Assembly: GCA_951394045.1 (NCBI GenBank)
Contig: OX596001.1
Location: 124,001 to 188,000 of the forward strand
Reading direction: 5' to 3'
Origin: Nitzschia sp. DOCU1
Lineage: Eukaryota; Bacillariophyta; Bacillariophyceae; Bacillariales; Bacillariaceae
DNA: 64,000 nt
A program made the position numbers and the translations under genes. The stretch's first letter is position 1, and each line of letters starts with the position of its first letter. Shown one piece after another: positions 21,729 to 32,451 of this stretch. The notes below the pieces were generated by a model. The model saw only the letters and a list, made by a program, of their open reading frames with translations. It was not told where the DNA came from and did no database searches.

Positions 21729-23222
21729 ATGGGAAAGAATAAAAAGCGCAAGCGACAAAAGCACTCTTTAGTTGCGGCGGCGGCGACGACTGGGGGCCGC
21801 TTGTTGGAAGATGATGACCATGAATCGCCCTCCTCGGACGACGATTCGGCTCGTACGATTTCCGACTTGGATTTGTCATGTACAGTTCGGACTCTTCAAG
21901 TCTTTGCACAGAATCCTGCATCCTTGTTGCAAGACAAGCGTTACAAGTCCTTACGACGTGCCTTGCATCCTCTCGTGTTGCATCAACTTGCCTCGTATCA
22001 TCAGGGCACTGACTATCGGACCAAAGTGACGCAAGCTTTGGAACACCAAAAATGGACCGACGCGTTAGCGGCTCTCCAAGGTTGTCGGGATTTCGGGCAG
22101 CTTCCCAAACAAGGAACCATTCAACGGTGGGTTCGAGATGTGGATTTGGCTCCTTCTAGCTGCAAGTTGTTGCTTTTGAATGCCATTCTTTTGGTGAATC
22201 AAGAAAATACGCATGACACTGAAACACTCAATCTGCATGATCCTCAAGCAGCACTCGCTCAACATTTAGCAGAGTCGAACTCTGTGGCTATGGATAATGG
22301 CGATGCAGAATCAAATAGTGTTGTCAAGACGGATGATCCAGGTCTCGTGCTGTTGGAAGATTGGAGCCTGGGCAAGGTCATGACCGACATTGGCGAGGAC
22401 TGGGATGCCTTGCCTCCTGTTCATCTGGAATCCAAAATTTTGTATTCCGAAAAGGCGGCCGATCGCAAACCACCCAATCATTATGATTTGTATTTGCATA
22501 CAACCACAGCACCCGGGAGTATCGAGTGGATGGATGATTTGGAAGAAACGCCGATACGAAAACACAACGTGCCGTTTCTCCAAAGCCTCAAAGGCCAAGC
22601 CTTTTGCTTGGAAAATGTCTTGACCTTGGGAGAATGTCAACAGTTACGAGCTGCGGCGACTACCTTGGGCTTTCGACCGGATCATCCCACGAGCTTGGAT
22701 CAACCCACTGGCATTGATAGTTGTGAGTGGCTCGTGGATGATTCCATTTTGGAGGTTCTGAATCGACGCGTTCAGCCCTTTTTAAGCAGTACTACTTCGA
22801 CTCTCAAGTTTCATTCCATCAATCCACGCTGGCGGTTTTTCCGGTATGGCCAAGGATGTGTCTATCGACCTCATATAGATGGATCCTGGCCTGCTAGTCG
22901 GATCAATCAACAGGGTCAATACGAATGTTACGATCATTTGGAGGACGAGGAAACCGGCAAGAGAACTATTAAATCGTATCATACGTTTTTGATGTATTTG
23001 AATGACAATTTTGAAGGAGGTGAGACGCGCTTTTACTTTCCACAACAAGGTCAATTGGCCGCACAAGGTGTGGTACCAAAATGTGGTTCCGTCTTGGTCT
23101 TTTCGCAAGGCAATACCGCCTCCTTATTACATGAAGGATCCGCCGTCACGGCAGGTACCAAATATGTGGTGCGAACCGACGTCTTGTACACTCAGGAACA
23201 AGAAAGCAGCAGCAGCAAGTAG
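21729..23222 (+). CDS. Prolyl 4-hydroxylase-like 2-oxoglutarate/Fe(II) oxygenase
   Basis: Single exon, 497 aa. The C-terminal half (about 290-490) is a P4H-type double-stranded beta-helix. It has the iron ligands His382 and Asp384 (YRPHIDGSW) and His468 (LLHEGSAV), then GTKYVVRTDVLY, where Lys478 is placed to bind 2-oxoglutarate. GGETRFYFP and GSVLVFSQG are core strands. The N-terminal half has a helical segment ending LPKQGTIQRWVRDVD, seen in other algal proteins of this type. The N-terminus is basic (MGKNKKRKRQK), has no signal peptide and could be nuclear. The family hydroxylates prolyl or related residues; the substrate here is unknown. The protein lacks the ER leader expected of a collagen-type P4H. 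Confidence 0.85.
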   Translation: MGKNKKRKRQKHSLVAAAATTGGRLLEDDDHESPSSDDDSARTISDLDLSCTVRTLQVFAQNPASLLQDKRYKSLRRALHPLVLHQLASYHQGTDYRTKVTQALEHQKWTDALAALQGCRDFGQLPKQGTIQRWVRDVDLAPSSCKLLLLNAILLVNQENTHDTETLNLHDPQAALAQHLAESNSVAMDNGDAESNSVVKTDDPGLVLLEDWSLGKVMTDIGEDWDALPPVHLESKILYSEKAADRKPPNHYDLYLHTTTAPGSIEWMDDLEETPIRKHNVPFLQSLKGQAFCLENVLTLGECQQLRAAATTLGFRPDHPTSLDQPTGIDSCEWLVDDSILEVLNRRVQPFLSSTTSTLKFHSINPRWRFFRYGQGCVYRPHIDGSWPASRINQQGQYECYDHLEDEETGKRTIKSYHTFLMYLNDNFEGGETRFYFPQQGQLAAQGVVPKCGSVLVFSQGNTASLLHEGSAVTAGTKYVVRTDVLYTQEQESSSSK

Positions 23223-24373
23223 TAGTTATACCTTGCGGTTGCAACCCTAGAGTACTCGCTTAGAGTTGTAGTAGTGTTCTCTGAGACTATATGATTGTGT
23301 GCTTTCTTGAGTATTCGCAGAGGGGGCACTTTATGCTTTATATCCTAGTTAGAAAACCGGCGCCAAGGCAAATGCACCGAATTTGTCATTACTCGAGTCA
23401 CAGTCGACTCAAACTCCTACAATCAACCAAATCCAAGTTGTAGAAACGAAGCAGTTCCTGACCTGTTTTCACTTGTGTGGTTGTGTAGAAGAACAAAGCT
23501 GGGTCGATATTGATCTCCTTGATTGTTATTTGGATGATTGGCAAGGGGAGTCCCAAAATGCACAATTCGAGCTCATAGTCCGAATCGTTGGAAACGGGGT
23601 CGACACATAGATTCTTGCGCCAGACTTAAAACACTTCTCGGGAAAAAAGGCGGAAACCAGCATCTGGGAGCGTCAATGTGTTCATAGACAGAAATGGATA
23701 CCACTCGCCATTTATATGCATAAGCTCGATCACATACCAACACGTATCTTTTCCATGTCGCTCCTGGCCTGCCTCCATATACACTTTGCTGGTTTCTTCT
23801 GAATCGACGTTGCTCAGATTCCGTTGTCCTCATATTGTACTAGAGGCCATCCTTGGTCACGACGGAAGATACCAGAGCGGCGTCATAATCCTCATCGTTG
23901 TCCACGTATAAGTCATCATTGGAGGCTACAGCTCATGTTTTTCGAGGTACCGTCCCTTGAGAACTTTTTCAAAGGCTTTTACTATTGTGGGGGCTCGTCT
24001 TCCAATCACGAAGTCCATACTGCGATTACTTGCTTAGTGTCCGCAATCATCCAGACTGGCTTCTTTGCCCCGCGCCGTATGCATTCCGATGGATAGGTGT
24101 TTTCTCTCTCAGAAAGTGTCCGCCAAGATTTTGGTGAGCCTGATGAGCGTGGACAATAGCAGAAAACCGTACTAAACTCTCTCTCGGTGTCCGACAAGAA
24201 CTGACGGGACACATCATCAATGATCCAGATCGGCAACAGATCTTGAATCAGTAGTCGACGGAGGTTGGCTTTTACGAGCAAGGCTCGTACGTGGACGATC
24301 ATTCCTATTTATCTACCGTAGAGGGGTTTGCGCGGTTCCAGAAATCCATCTCGTTTGCGGCATTGGATACCTT

Positions 24374-24387
24374 CTCTACCGGTAGAG
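24374..24387. repeat. CTACCGGTAG palindrome family (representative)
   Basis: CTACCGGTAG occurs exactly at 12158, 21157, 24376, 25942 and 49224, and with one mismatch at 35318 and 47421, always between genes. At 24374-24387 it is extended to the 14-base palindrome CTCTACCGGTAGAG. CTACTAGTAG (9921, 19332, 35938) may be a related series. Confidence 0.7.
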
Positions 24388-24893
24388 ATTGTGGGGATCT
24401 ACCGACCACTTTTTGTTCCAGCCCCCAGTTTCCAGCAATGCTTCCGTATGGTATTTAAAGATCTAAGGAGGGCTTTGATCCATTTTGTTAAGGGTGAAGA
24501 AGTTCAGTACCGTATTAATCCTGCTGTGCAGACTAAAGCAGAATGCATGCAGGATCTACATAAAGGAACATTTTTGTCAATGGAATCATTTCACGACAAA
24601 AAATGTAACAATAGCCCGAATGAAAAGGGCAATATCCCCAAAAAGTGAGCCAACACAACCCTTTCGCGTGATGGACATGAATGATCTCCTTCCGAGATGC
24701 ACCACCACCTACGAGAGCGAAGACGAGCAGGAAGGTGGTTCATTTTGTTAGCAGTCCAGTTTTCGAGAGTGGTTAGAGGTTTGGACTCACCAAGTCTCTT
24801 ACAAAGATGGGCTGTCCTCGGTGGACTACCACCACCCCCAGGAACAGCACCACGGATGTTCGAACAGAAGCGGGGGTAGTAGCAGCAACCCCA

Positions 24894-25121
24894 TCATCGA
24901 AAGGTGGTAAGTTGGTCTCGGATGAAAGGTATTGTTGTGGTTTTATCGTCGTTCCCTGATGTCAATCCTTCCATGGCAACTTTAGTAAAGATTGTGTCAT
25001 TACTATGTTTCTTGCTCGATGATGGCCGTGATTTCTGGGCCAGCGAGGCATGAAGGACTACTACCATCATCGCGACCATCGCGACCTTGGATGTAAAGTC
25101 CATAGCAGGTATGAGGATCAT
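24894..25121 (-). CDS. Possible small secreted protein
   Basis: A 75-codon frame with an ATG at 25121 and a second ATG at 25103. From the second start the product is 69 aa: Lys, then a hydrophobic core VAMVAMMVVVLHASLA, then a likely cleavage before QKSRPSSSKK. The mature part would be about 50 residues, Ser/Thr/Lys-rich, with no cysteines. It lies alone in gene-poor DNA. The signal-peptide form is the only support, and chance is possible. Confidence 0.3.
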   Translation of the reverse strand: MILIPAMDFTSKVAMVAMMVVVLHASLAQKSRPSSSKKHSNDTIFTKVAMEGLTSGNDDKTTTIPFIRDQLTTFR

Positions 25122-26872
25122 GATGGACGGCGATTAACACATTGGAAGGGCGGTCTTTCACACGATGAAGGGATCATCTTCGCACCTGTCTAAGAAAGGT
25201 CTCTACATCCTTGGTCCCGCACCAGGACGACACAGAGCCCCCGCCGCCCCACGACCAGCCCCAGCGACCCTTCGCACTGCTACTAATTATTCTTGGGTCT
25301 CGAGCTGGTTGGTGCTATCTCGGGATACAAATCTTGTAAGGCATGTCGTTGCTTTTCAATTGTCTGAGTACCAGACGACGTTATTTGGGCCTAGTCAACA
25401 CCAACAGCAGGCGTCGGCAGCATTCTCGAGGAGGAGGTGCTCCTGTCTTTCTGAGGTACTTCTTTGGGCCTACTTCCTCCCTGCCCACTTCGATGTGGTG
25501 CCTGGCGAAAGCAGAGAGCCTCTGCGAATCAATGTGGCACCCCCAGAATCTTTCTTGTACTACTTCTTGGACTCTCGACAGTTCTTGATTCTTTCCATCC
25601 GGCCGAGGAGAATCGTCCTCGACATCTTCTTGCAAAAGATCATTGGCGCAGGGGAGTACAATAACCCCGTTTCTTCGTCTTTGCGACTGGATCGACGAAC
25701 GGAATTTGATGGTGGGTCCCTTGCTGCATATCTTTTCCGGCCATTCTGCGTGGAGACAATATTAAGGTGCTTTGGCATTCTAGCTTGGCACGACGATCGT
25801 GGTCGACGATGAGTTCTTCTGCTGCTGCTGGCCAATAAGCGCCATTACCGAACTATTCGTCCTCGTCTCCTTCTTAGGCGCCCTCGCTTCTGGGGTAAAA
25901 GGTGGAGTCATAAGATTCTCGCAACCTTTTGCCTCTACCTACTACCGGTAGAGTCGTGATCGCGTTCGTAGGGATTGATTTCCAAAATTCCTTCCCCCGA
26001 TTCATCCCCCCAGTATTGCCGGTCTGACTGTCCATCCTTCGGTTTGGTCGATTTGGTCATTCTCCGGACTGCTGGGCAGTGTGTGGCTCCGGACTGCGGA
26101 ACAATGCACAGAAGAGAACGCACCAGATTGCTCAGATTCGAAATACGCCCTGGTCAATATTTCACAGCACGAATTCAGTTGGAAGTTGCGATCAAAGTTA
26201 CAAATGCAGAATAATGCACAGTACCGCTTCCTGTGTTCTTTGTTAAAAAGTTCATGCGTGCCCAGCAGGATTTCAGTAAATATTTCACCAACGCATTCAA
26301 GGAGAACGTGGATTGGGGCATAATCAAAGTATACAATTCGTTGAACGAACACAATAAGCATATGTAACAATGATGTTGCATTAAGAAGAGTAAGCTGTTC
26401 TTCAATATTTACATAAAGTTGTATTATTTAAGACCTGGTGGTCACCACCGACACATATCTTTGCAGTTTTTAGGCACTACACCAGACGAGCTGTCGGCAG
26501 TAGTGTTGACTGGAGTAATCGCAGAAAACGGAGCCCACAACATTCCCGCGCCGACGACAAAGAGTGCCCATACTCTACCAAAGACAGACTCCAGCATAGA
26601 TGCCATCGTATCGAAAAGGCGACGCTTATTTTGTTCTTGTGGCCACCTTGCTTGTTGTTGCGCCTATCATTGTTCTTGGTGCTCTTATGATCGAAGACGA
26701 GGAACAGTTGCCAGGATTACTACGGTAGAATAGAGCGAGGGTACCTCGGGCTACGACGAGGGAGAGTTGATTCTAACATCCTCGAGCAGCAAGACAACGT
26801 ATTGCTACAGAGACTAGAGAATCGACAAACCAGAGACTACTAGAGAATCGACAAACCAGCACGAGGAGAACA

Positions 26873-28672
26873 ATGACACCACCAAGAGCGCAGGACGTCA
26901 CCTGTGGCAGGGGGAAGAATCGATGGAACTCGGCCGGCAACGTTCGCTTCAAAGAACTGATCGCAAGCAATCTCGACCGGTATCGAAATGCACCATCCAA
27001 GGGACAAAAATCAACTATTGTGAAGGAGATATACGACGTCCTAAGACGTTCAGGTGCAAGATTTCTCAAGCTTGACGAGCAAGGCTCCGACAGATGGGTG
27101 GAATTAGGCCTCATGCAAGGAAAGACAAAGATTGCTCATGCCCTCCGAGACTTGAGCCGAATTAGACGAGAAAGGGGTGGTGCCAACGGCGGAGGTGTTA
27201 GAAGCGCCTGTAGTACAAACAGTCTGGAAGAGGACGAAAATGAAAGCAGCTGCTCGTCGTCGCAGCCAACTCTAACAACGAGTATCCATCAGGGATTGCA
27301 CCAAGAAGAAGACCACAATAAAGACAAGGAGGACAAGGATCACCATCATGATACAGCCGCCCCCGGCGTCCTCCTCAGCACGAGAAAAGGAACCGCATCC
27401 TCACCAACCCCCAGCCCCCCTGCGACAAGCCTTTGGGACGAGCATGATCAGAAAGAAGAACACAGGCATGAACACCAGCATCATGTTCTTTCAGCACCAA
27501 GGACACAAAGAGAAGCACCAGTACCTTGGGTAACTAGAAGAAGACGAAACCTTCTTCAAGATCACCAGCGGTCGTCGGAGGAAAGACATCCATTACTACA
27601 GGAAGTTGCAGCACACCGGCAGCCTACTAGAAGGGATGCGGTTGACACTGCTGGTATTCTAGGCACTGCTACTACTAGTACTTCGGATGCGGAGTGGTTT
27701 CTTATTGACGAAGAAGAGCAAGGTTTGGCATCACTTCAGGATGACAAGCACTACCTACAGAAGGTAGATAAACTCAACGCCCCTTTCATCGAACCGAGGC
27801 AAGAAGCATCAGAAGAGGGCACTCAAGGATTCATGAAACTCCTTCTTTGCACAAAGAACGTCGTGCCCTCCTCTCCTGCCGAGACCAGCACTTTGGCGTC
27901 TCTACGCGAGGGCCTCAACATCATGAACTTTCCATTTTCTCCGGCTTTCGATCGTCGTCGAGAGCTACACGATCAACCACCTTTTTCTTGTTCCTACTTT
28001 CTTCCTCCATCATCCCATCATGAGCAGTCTCATCAATGGCCGGGGCAGCGTTTTGTGGCTCCTTTTATAGAAGCGCACAACGCTTCCTCCCCCCTCCCGC
28101 GTTCTTTCTTTGCAGGTGTTGGTGCTTCTGCTGGTGCCGTTAGTACCCATGCTTCAATCGGTCGTGGGACGAGCAATTCAATAACATTTTCCGGGGGGGA
28201 TGATCTACTGCGAGTTGGACTTCTAGGGGCTGCTGACTCACACGCTGCCGCCGGGCGTTATGGGCCTGCAGAGCCACAATTCGCACACATGGCCGCACAC
28301 TCATCGTCAGCATTCACTCAACCAGTCCCATCGTTGCTATCCAATAACCAGAGCAATCATCACATGTTCTTGACGCTTCCCCCTCAAGAACAGCAAGAGC
28401 CACTTCGTTTTCTCCCTCCTAATAATTATTCCAATAGTCATTTTTCCCCTTTTGCTGGCTGGGGGTCTGCACCGAACCTCTTTGAGCGCCCATTTTCTCC
28501 TCTATTCCTGTTGCAGCCAGCGACAGGTGCCTCCTCATTTGGGGAACAAGGACAAAGTGAAGAAAGCGGCGTTCGTAGCGAAGAAGAGGTCCAGGCGGGG
28601 CATCCCCGACACAACGACCATTACGGCGACGCTTCATTCCCTTCTAACGGGACGCATTTCTGCAGTCGATAA
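26873..28672 (+). CDS. DUF6824-domain protein, tandem copy A
   Basis: Single exon, 599 aa. Residues about 7-105 are a DUF6824 domain: DVTCGRGKNRWNSAGNVRF, then TIVKEIYDVLRRSGARFLKLDE, RWVELG and KTKIAHALRDLSRIRRE. This domain is common in diatoms and often sits in proteins that look nuclear. Its biochemical role is unproven, and DNA binding is only a guess. The rest is low complexity: acidic, His-rich, Pro/Ser-rich, with a C-terminal block containing NNYSNSHFSPFAGWGSAPNL. It lacks the second Gly and the HPGN motif seen in the 47.7-kb family member. Copy B (30085) shares the domain, the C-terminal block and about 100 bases of 5' flank. Confidence 0.8.
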   Translation: MTPPRAQDVTCGRGKNRWNSAGNVRFKELIASNLDRYRNAPSKGQKSTIVKEIYDVLRRSGARFLKLDEQGSDRWVELGLMQGKTKIAHALRDLSRIRRERGGANGGGVRSACSTNSLEEDENESSCSSSQPTLTTSIHQGLHQEEDHNKDKEDKDHHHDTAAPGVLLSTRKGTASSPTPSPPATSLWDEHDQKEEHRHEHQHHVLSAPRTQREAPVPWVTRRRRNLLQDHQRSSEERHPLLQEVAAHRQPTRRDAVDTAGILGTATTSTSDAEWFLIDEEEQGLASLQDDKHYLQKVDKLNAPFIEPRQEASEEGTQGFMKLLLCTKNVVPSSPAETSTLASLREGLNIMNFPFSPAFDRRRELHDQPPFSCSYFLPPSSHHEQSHQWPGQRFVAPFIEAHNASSPLPRSFFAGVGASAGAVSTHASIGRGTSNSITFSGGDDLLRVGLLGAADSHAAAGRYGPAEPQFAHMAAHSSSAFTQPVPSLLSNNQSNHHMFLTLPPQEQQEPLRFLPPNNYSNSHFSPFAGWGSAPNLFERPFSPLFLLQPATGASSFGEQGQSEESGVRSEEEVQAGHPRHNDHYGDASFPSNGTHFCSR

Positions 28673-30084
28673 CGCAGCAACGTCAAAGAAGAACACCAAG
28701 AACGTGCCTTTGAAGGCGAAACAGCAGTAGTGCAAACAGGAAGCCAGACAACACATTACAACACTGGCTTTCTCCTGTTCGAACAAGGAAACATTTTTCG
28801 TTTTTACACGTACGACAATATTCCTGAAAGATTAAGCAAGAAGAGCAGCATAGCATCTCAACTCGAACTCAAACTTCCGCTACGATAAAGAAGAGCAGTA
28901 GTAGCTATTAGTAGTTGTATGCTTCTGAACTGATGAAACGTGCTGGGTACTAGGACTTTCGGCTCTTCTGGGGGATCAATCGCATCGTGGGCTTATGATC
29001 TGGTTGTTCGGGTTTCGCGTGTTGGTATGCGACAGCTCTGGTTTGGCGTGGCTCTCAGGAGCGGCTGGTTAGCCGGGGAAATGTCGGTGAGTAGTCTTGG
29101 GTTTCTTGGTAGCATACATTTTATAGGCATGGATAGTCGTCCCGTCAACAATGAAAATTAACCCGACCCCCCCCCCCCCCCCCCCCCTCGGAATGGACGA
29201 CACCAGCCGCCTCTGGCAGATGTCGTGCAGGGTTTCGATACGAACAGCCACAGCCCTCATGTTTGTCCTCCAAGCCCTTGATGAGAATCATGGTGGGAGC
29301 AGATAGAGGGCGAACGGCGGAACGGCTCGACGACGATCCTAAAATACAAGCTGCACTGCGATGGCCAACCCAATGCTCGCCTGCGTCCACTTTGTCGATG
29401 TCATGCCGCAGACTGCTGGGCAAAGTCGCCATATTGCTCAGTGTCGAAATATGCCCCGCAAATGTTTCTTAGCACGAATTCCGAATGAATCGTTGAAACG
29501 ATGACCCTTTCTACTGCGTTTCACGAGCATTCCTGAATGGTGGAACAAGGCGAAGAAGTCCAAGGCTTATCAGGGTAAGTTCAACATGAAGAATCGGGCA
29601 CAAATTTTGGTTTTTTTAATGATCAATGTATGACAGATTGTGGACACCTCTCGGGCCACCATAGCCATCGAATCAACTCAGCGGTATCTGTGGTGGGTCT
29701 AATCTTTGCAGATTTGCGGCCGACGGACGAGCAGTCGATCGATACGCCATTTTGTCGTGAAGAGAAACGCCATCGGCACCATTCCCGCGCTACAGTGTAG
29801 CATTATGGCAAAAAATCTGCCCCAGGAGATGGCAACTTCGTCCGCAACAGGCCTCGACCATTTGCTACTTGAGACCACGTTTTGTTGTCGCTCGCTTCCA
29901 TCATTACTCTTAGTACTATACACCGAATGATTTGCAATAGTTAACGAGAGGACGTCTTCTTCCAAAAGCGGTAGATTTGAGGAGAGGGAGGGTTGCTTTG
30001 CATCCTCCTTGAGCACACAACGTATCGCTCTTCCAGCGGAGGAGGTTAGACAAGAAACGACAAGCCAGCACGACGAGGAGGAGG
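28673..30084. other. Intergenic between DUF6824 paralogues, with poly-C tract
   Basis: 1.4 kb with short frames only. A run of about 21 C at 29167-29187 is the longest homopolymer in the window. A small fragment just before it reads GMDSRPVN in one frame, which could be a scrap of a transposase, but this is too short to call. The last 120 bases are the duplicated promoter of the 30085 gene. Confidence 0.5.
29167..29187 (+). repeat. Poly-C homopolymer, about 21 bases
   Basis: An uninterrupted C run in intergenic DNA. Its length may vary or may be mis-assembled. On the other strand it could form G-quadruplex-like structure. Confidence 0.85.
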
Positions 30085-32451
30085 ATGACATCGCCAGGAG
30101 AGCACGATGTTACTTGTGGCAGGGGAAAACATCGATGGTCCGCGCCCGGCAACGTACGCTTCAAAGAACTGATCGAACGCAACCTCGACCGGTTCCAAAC
30201 GGCAGCATCCAAGCAAGACAAAACCACAATTGTGAAGGAGATATACGACGTCCTTACAAGTTCAGGTGCAAGATTTCTAACACTCGACGAGCAGCAGGGT
30301 CCCGAGGAGGAAGAAAGATGGGTGGAATTAAGCATGAAGCGAGGAAGAACTAAGATTGCCCATGCACTCCGAGACTTGAGCCGGATTCGACGAAATGAAA
30401 GGGGTGCGGGGGGTGTGAGAATGATTGTCGGTAGTAATACAATCGGTCTTGACGAAGATGATCATGCAGATAAAAGCAGCTCGTCCCACCAGCAGCCAGC
30501 AGCTCCAAGGAAGAGGAGTAACCAACAGGGGTGGGAAGGAGAAGAACATGAAGACCACAACGTCGATCATCATTCCGAGGATGCGTCCGCCCCCGGCCTC
30601 CGGATCAAAACTGAACCCGCCGACCAACAGTACTCCAATAACAAGAGGGCAAGGAAAGAGCTGAAGGAGCACGAAGAAGATTCCTATCTTGGTGCCGGTG
30701 CAGGCGGCGGTTTGGGTACTAATCAACGACGAGAACACGAAGAAAATCTGAGTGGCAGTACTAGGAGGTACTTGGCTGACGACGCGCCTCCTCCGCGTCC
30801 ATTCATTACAACTCCTTCTGCTACTCTCGTGGCGCACATGCCATTCTACGACAGCTCAAAGATGGCTGCTGCCATTAGTAATACTACTGCCTGCAGTAGT
30901 ACCTCTGATGAACTGCTAGTAGATTGGTCTCCAGCAGCAGCTGCTCAGGACGACGAAGAACAAGAAGAATGGTTCTTGACCTCACTTCAGAAGGACGGCA
31001 ACACCGAGAAGGACAACACCAAGCCCCCACCATCCGATAACAAGAAACGCCGTAAGCAGGAGAGGAGGGATACCAAAACAATCAATGCGCCGTTCTTGTT
31101 CGGACTGAAACAACCACCGCCAGAAGAAGACCACGGGGGCAAAGAAGAAAGATCGAGTAAGCACGTGTCCTCGCGTGTTATGGGCAACACTTCGGTTGTT
31201 AATATAGTATACGAGGATGGCAACAACAACAACGACATGACGAGATTTCCGTTTCCTGCAGCGTTTGACCCTCGTCAGGAGTTATCATATGCTCAACAGA
31301 CACCTTCTTCTCCCTTTCCTCTTACACCATCGTTCAACCAGCCGCAACAGGTGCCACAGGAATGGCCGCCGGCGGGGCAGCGTGTTGTGGCTTCTTTTCT
31401 AGAAGGCTTCGCTTCCCGCCTCCCGCTTCCTTTCGTTGCAGGAGCTGCGACGGCTGGCACTGCTAGTTCTGGCGGTTCTGTTCTCACAGGTGCTGTCGGC
31501 GCTACTCCGGCGGCCTCTACTAGTCGAGGCGATTCAATCGACGATGATGGGACCAGAAATTCTATAATAATGCCCGAGGACGACGGGGGTGATCCAGGAC
31601 GAAGAGCTGGACTTAGTGGTGCTGCGGCTGAGCCCCAACAAATCGCCTACATGGCACTTGCCTCGTCAGCGTTTGCTCAACAAGCCGCCGCATCATCATT
31701 GTCTTCAATAAATGACAGCAATCATCACCAGTTGTTCTTCATGCTTCCGCAGCAGCAAGAACAGCATAGCACCTCAACTCGAACTTCTTTTCTAGAAGGC
31801 TTCACTTCCCACCTCCCGCTTCTTCCTTTCGTTGCAGGAGCTGCGACGGCTGGCACTGCTAGTTCTGGCGGTTCTGTTCTCACTAGTACTGTCGGCGCTA
31901 CCCCGGCGGCCTCTACTAGTCGAGGCACTTCAATCGACGATGGGACGACCAGAAATTCTATACTAATGCCCGACGACGACGGGTGTGATCCACGACGAAG
32001 ACGTGGACGTAGTGGTGCTGCCGAGGAGCCACAACAAGTCGCTTACATGGCACTTGCTTCGTCGGCGTTTGCTCAACAAGCCGCCGCATCAGCAATAAAT
32101 GACAGCAATCATCAGATGTTCTTCATGCTTCCGCAACAGCAAGAACAACAAGAACAGCAACTTCGTCTTCTCCCTAATTATTCCAATCATAGTCATTTTC
32201 CCCCGTTTGCTGACTCGAGGTCAGCCCCGAGCCTCTTCTTGGAACATTCTTTTTCTCCTCTGCTCATGTTGCAGCCCGCGCCAAGTGCTTCATTTGTTCC
32301 CGAACGAGGAACGCCATCACAAAGTCGTCAACAAGAAAACCAGCAGCAGCTTCTTGGTGGGAGCGACGAAGAGGCCCTCACTAGTACGGGTCATCTCGTC
32401 AATCAGCAGCAACAAGAGCAACAATACCAGCATCAGTACGACGGCGAGTAG
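30085..32451 (+). CDS. DUF6824-domain protein, tandem copy B
   Basis: Single exon, 788 aa. The N-terminal domain (about 7-112) reads DVTCGRGKHRWSAPGNVRF, TIVKEIYDVLTSSGARFLTLDE, RWVELS and KTKIAHALRDLSRIRR with small changes from copy A. The middle is acidic and His/Asn/Gln-rich. The C-terminal third contains a 131-codon segment twice in tandem (31392-31784 and 31785 to about 32150): SFLEGF, AGAATAGTASSGGSVLT, GATPAASTSRG, YMALASSAFAQQAA, FFMLPQQQEQ. Copy A has only one diverged version. The tail is Gln-rich (NQQQQEQQYQHQ). Poly-Q and Ser/Pro composition resemble activation domains, so a regulator is plausible but unproven. Confidence 0.8.
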   Translation: MTSPGEHDVTCGRGKHRWSAPGNVRFKELIERNLDRFQTAASKQDKTTIVKEIYDVLTSSGARFLTLDEQQGPEEEERWVELSMKRGRTKIAHALRDLSRIRRNERGAGGVRMIVGSNTIGLDEDDHADKSSSSHQQPAAPRKRSNQQGWEGEEHEDHNVDHHSEDASAPGLRIKTEPADQQYSNNKRARKELKEHEEDSYLGAGAGGGLGTNQRREHEENLSGSTRRYLADDAPPPRPFITTPSATLVAHMPFYDSSKMAAAISNTTACSSTSDELLVDWSPAAAAQDDEEQEEWFLTSLQKDGNTEKDNTKPPPSDNKKRRKQERRDTKTINAPFLFGLKQPPPEEDHGGKEERSSKHVSSRVMGNTSVVNIVYEDGNNNNDMTRFPFPAAFDPRQELSYAQQTPSSPFPLTPSFNQPQQVPQEWPPAGQRVVASFLEGFASRLPLPFVAGAATAGTASSGGSVLTGAVGATPAASTSRGDSIDDDGTRNSIIMPEDDGGDPGRRAGLSGAAAEPQQIAYMALASSAFAQQAAASSLSSINDSNHHQLFFMLPQQQEQHSTSTRTSFLEGFTSHLPLLPFVAGAATAGTASSGGSVLTSTVGATPAASTSRGTSIDDGTTRNSILMPDDDGCDPRRRRGRSGAAEEPQQVAYMALASSAFAQQAAASAINDSNHQMFFMLPQQQEQQEQQLRLLPNYSNHSHFPPFADSRSAPSLFLEHSFSPLLMLQPAPSASFVPERGTPSQSRQQENQQQLLGGSDEEALTSTGHLVNQQQQEQQYQHQYDGE
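31392..32150 (+). repeat. 131-codon internal tandem duplication
   Basis: The sequence TTCTTTTCTAGAAGGCTTC starts at 31392 and again at 31785, 393 bases (131 codons) apart, and similarity continues through the unit. It is in frame and absent from paralogue A, so it arose after the gene duplication. Confidence 0.9.

Larger units (their letters stand above)
23223..26872. other. Long gene-poor region, probable decayed DNA
   Basis: 3.65 kb with no frame that matches a known domain. Frames of 106 codons (24328-24648) and 215 codons (25165-25812) lack support; the latter is overlapped by equally long minus-strand frames. CTACCGGTAG palindromes occur at 24376-24385 (inside a 14-base palindrome) and 25942-25951. 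Near 26060-26180 there is patchy similarity to 29400-29480, upstream of the next DUF6824 gene. A 20-base tandem repeat, CTAGAGAATCGACAAACCAG, sits just before 26873. Confidence 0.5.
26770..32451 (+). repeat. Tandem segmental duplication carrying two DUF6824 genes
   Basis: The 5' flanks 26770-26872 and 29965-30084 align (GAGAG.GTTG.TT...CATCCTC, CAACGTAT.GCT, GACAA.CCAGCACGA), and the coding regions follow colinearly. The unit is thus gene plus promoter, spaced about 3.2 kb. The genes have diverged strongly in the low-complexity middle. Weaker matches near 26070-26180 and 29410-29480 suggest that the duplication once reached further upstream. Confidence 0.75.

Noticed and set aside
25165..25812. 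215-codon frame in gene-poor DNA
   Set aside because: Both strands are open here and neither product shows a recognisable motif.
28940..29161. Possible transposase scrap (GMDSRPVN)
   Set aside because: A few residues only; no terminal repeats or further match could be found.
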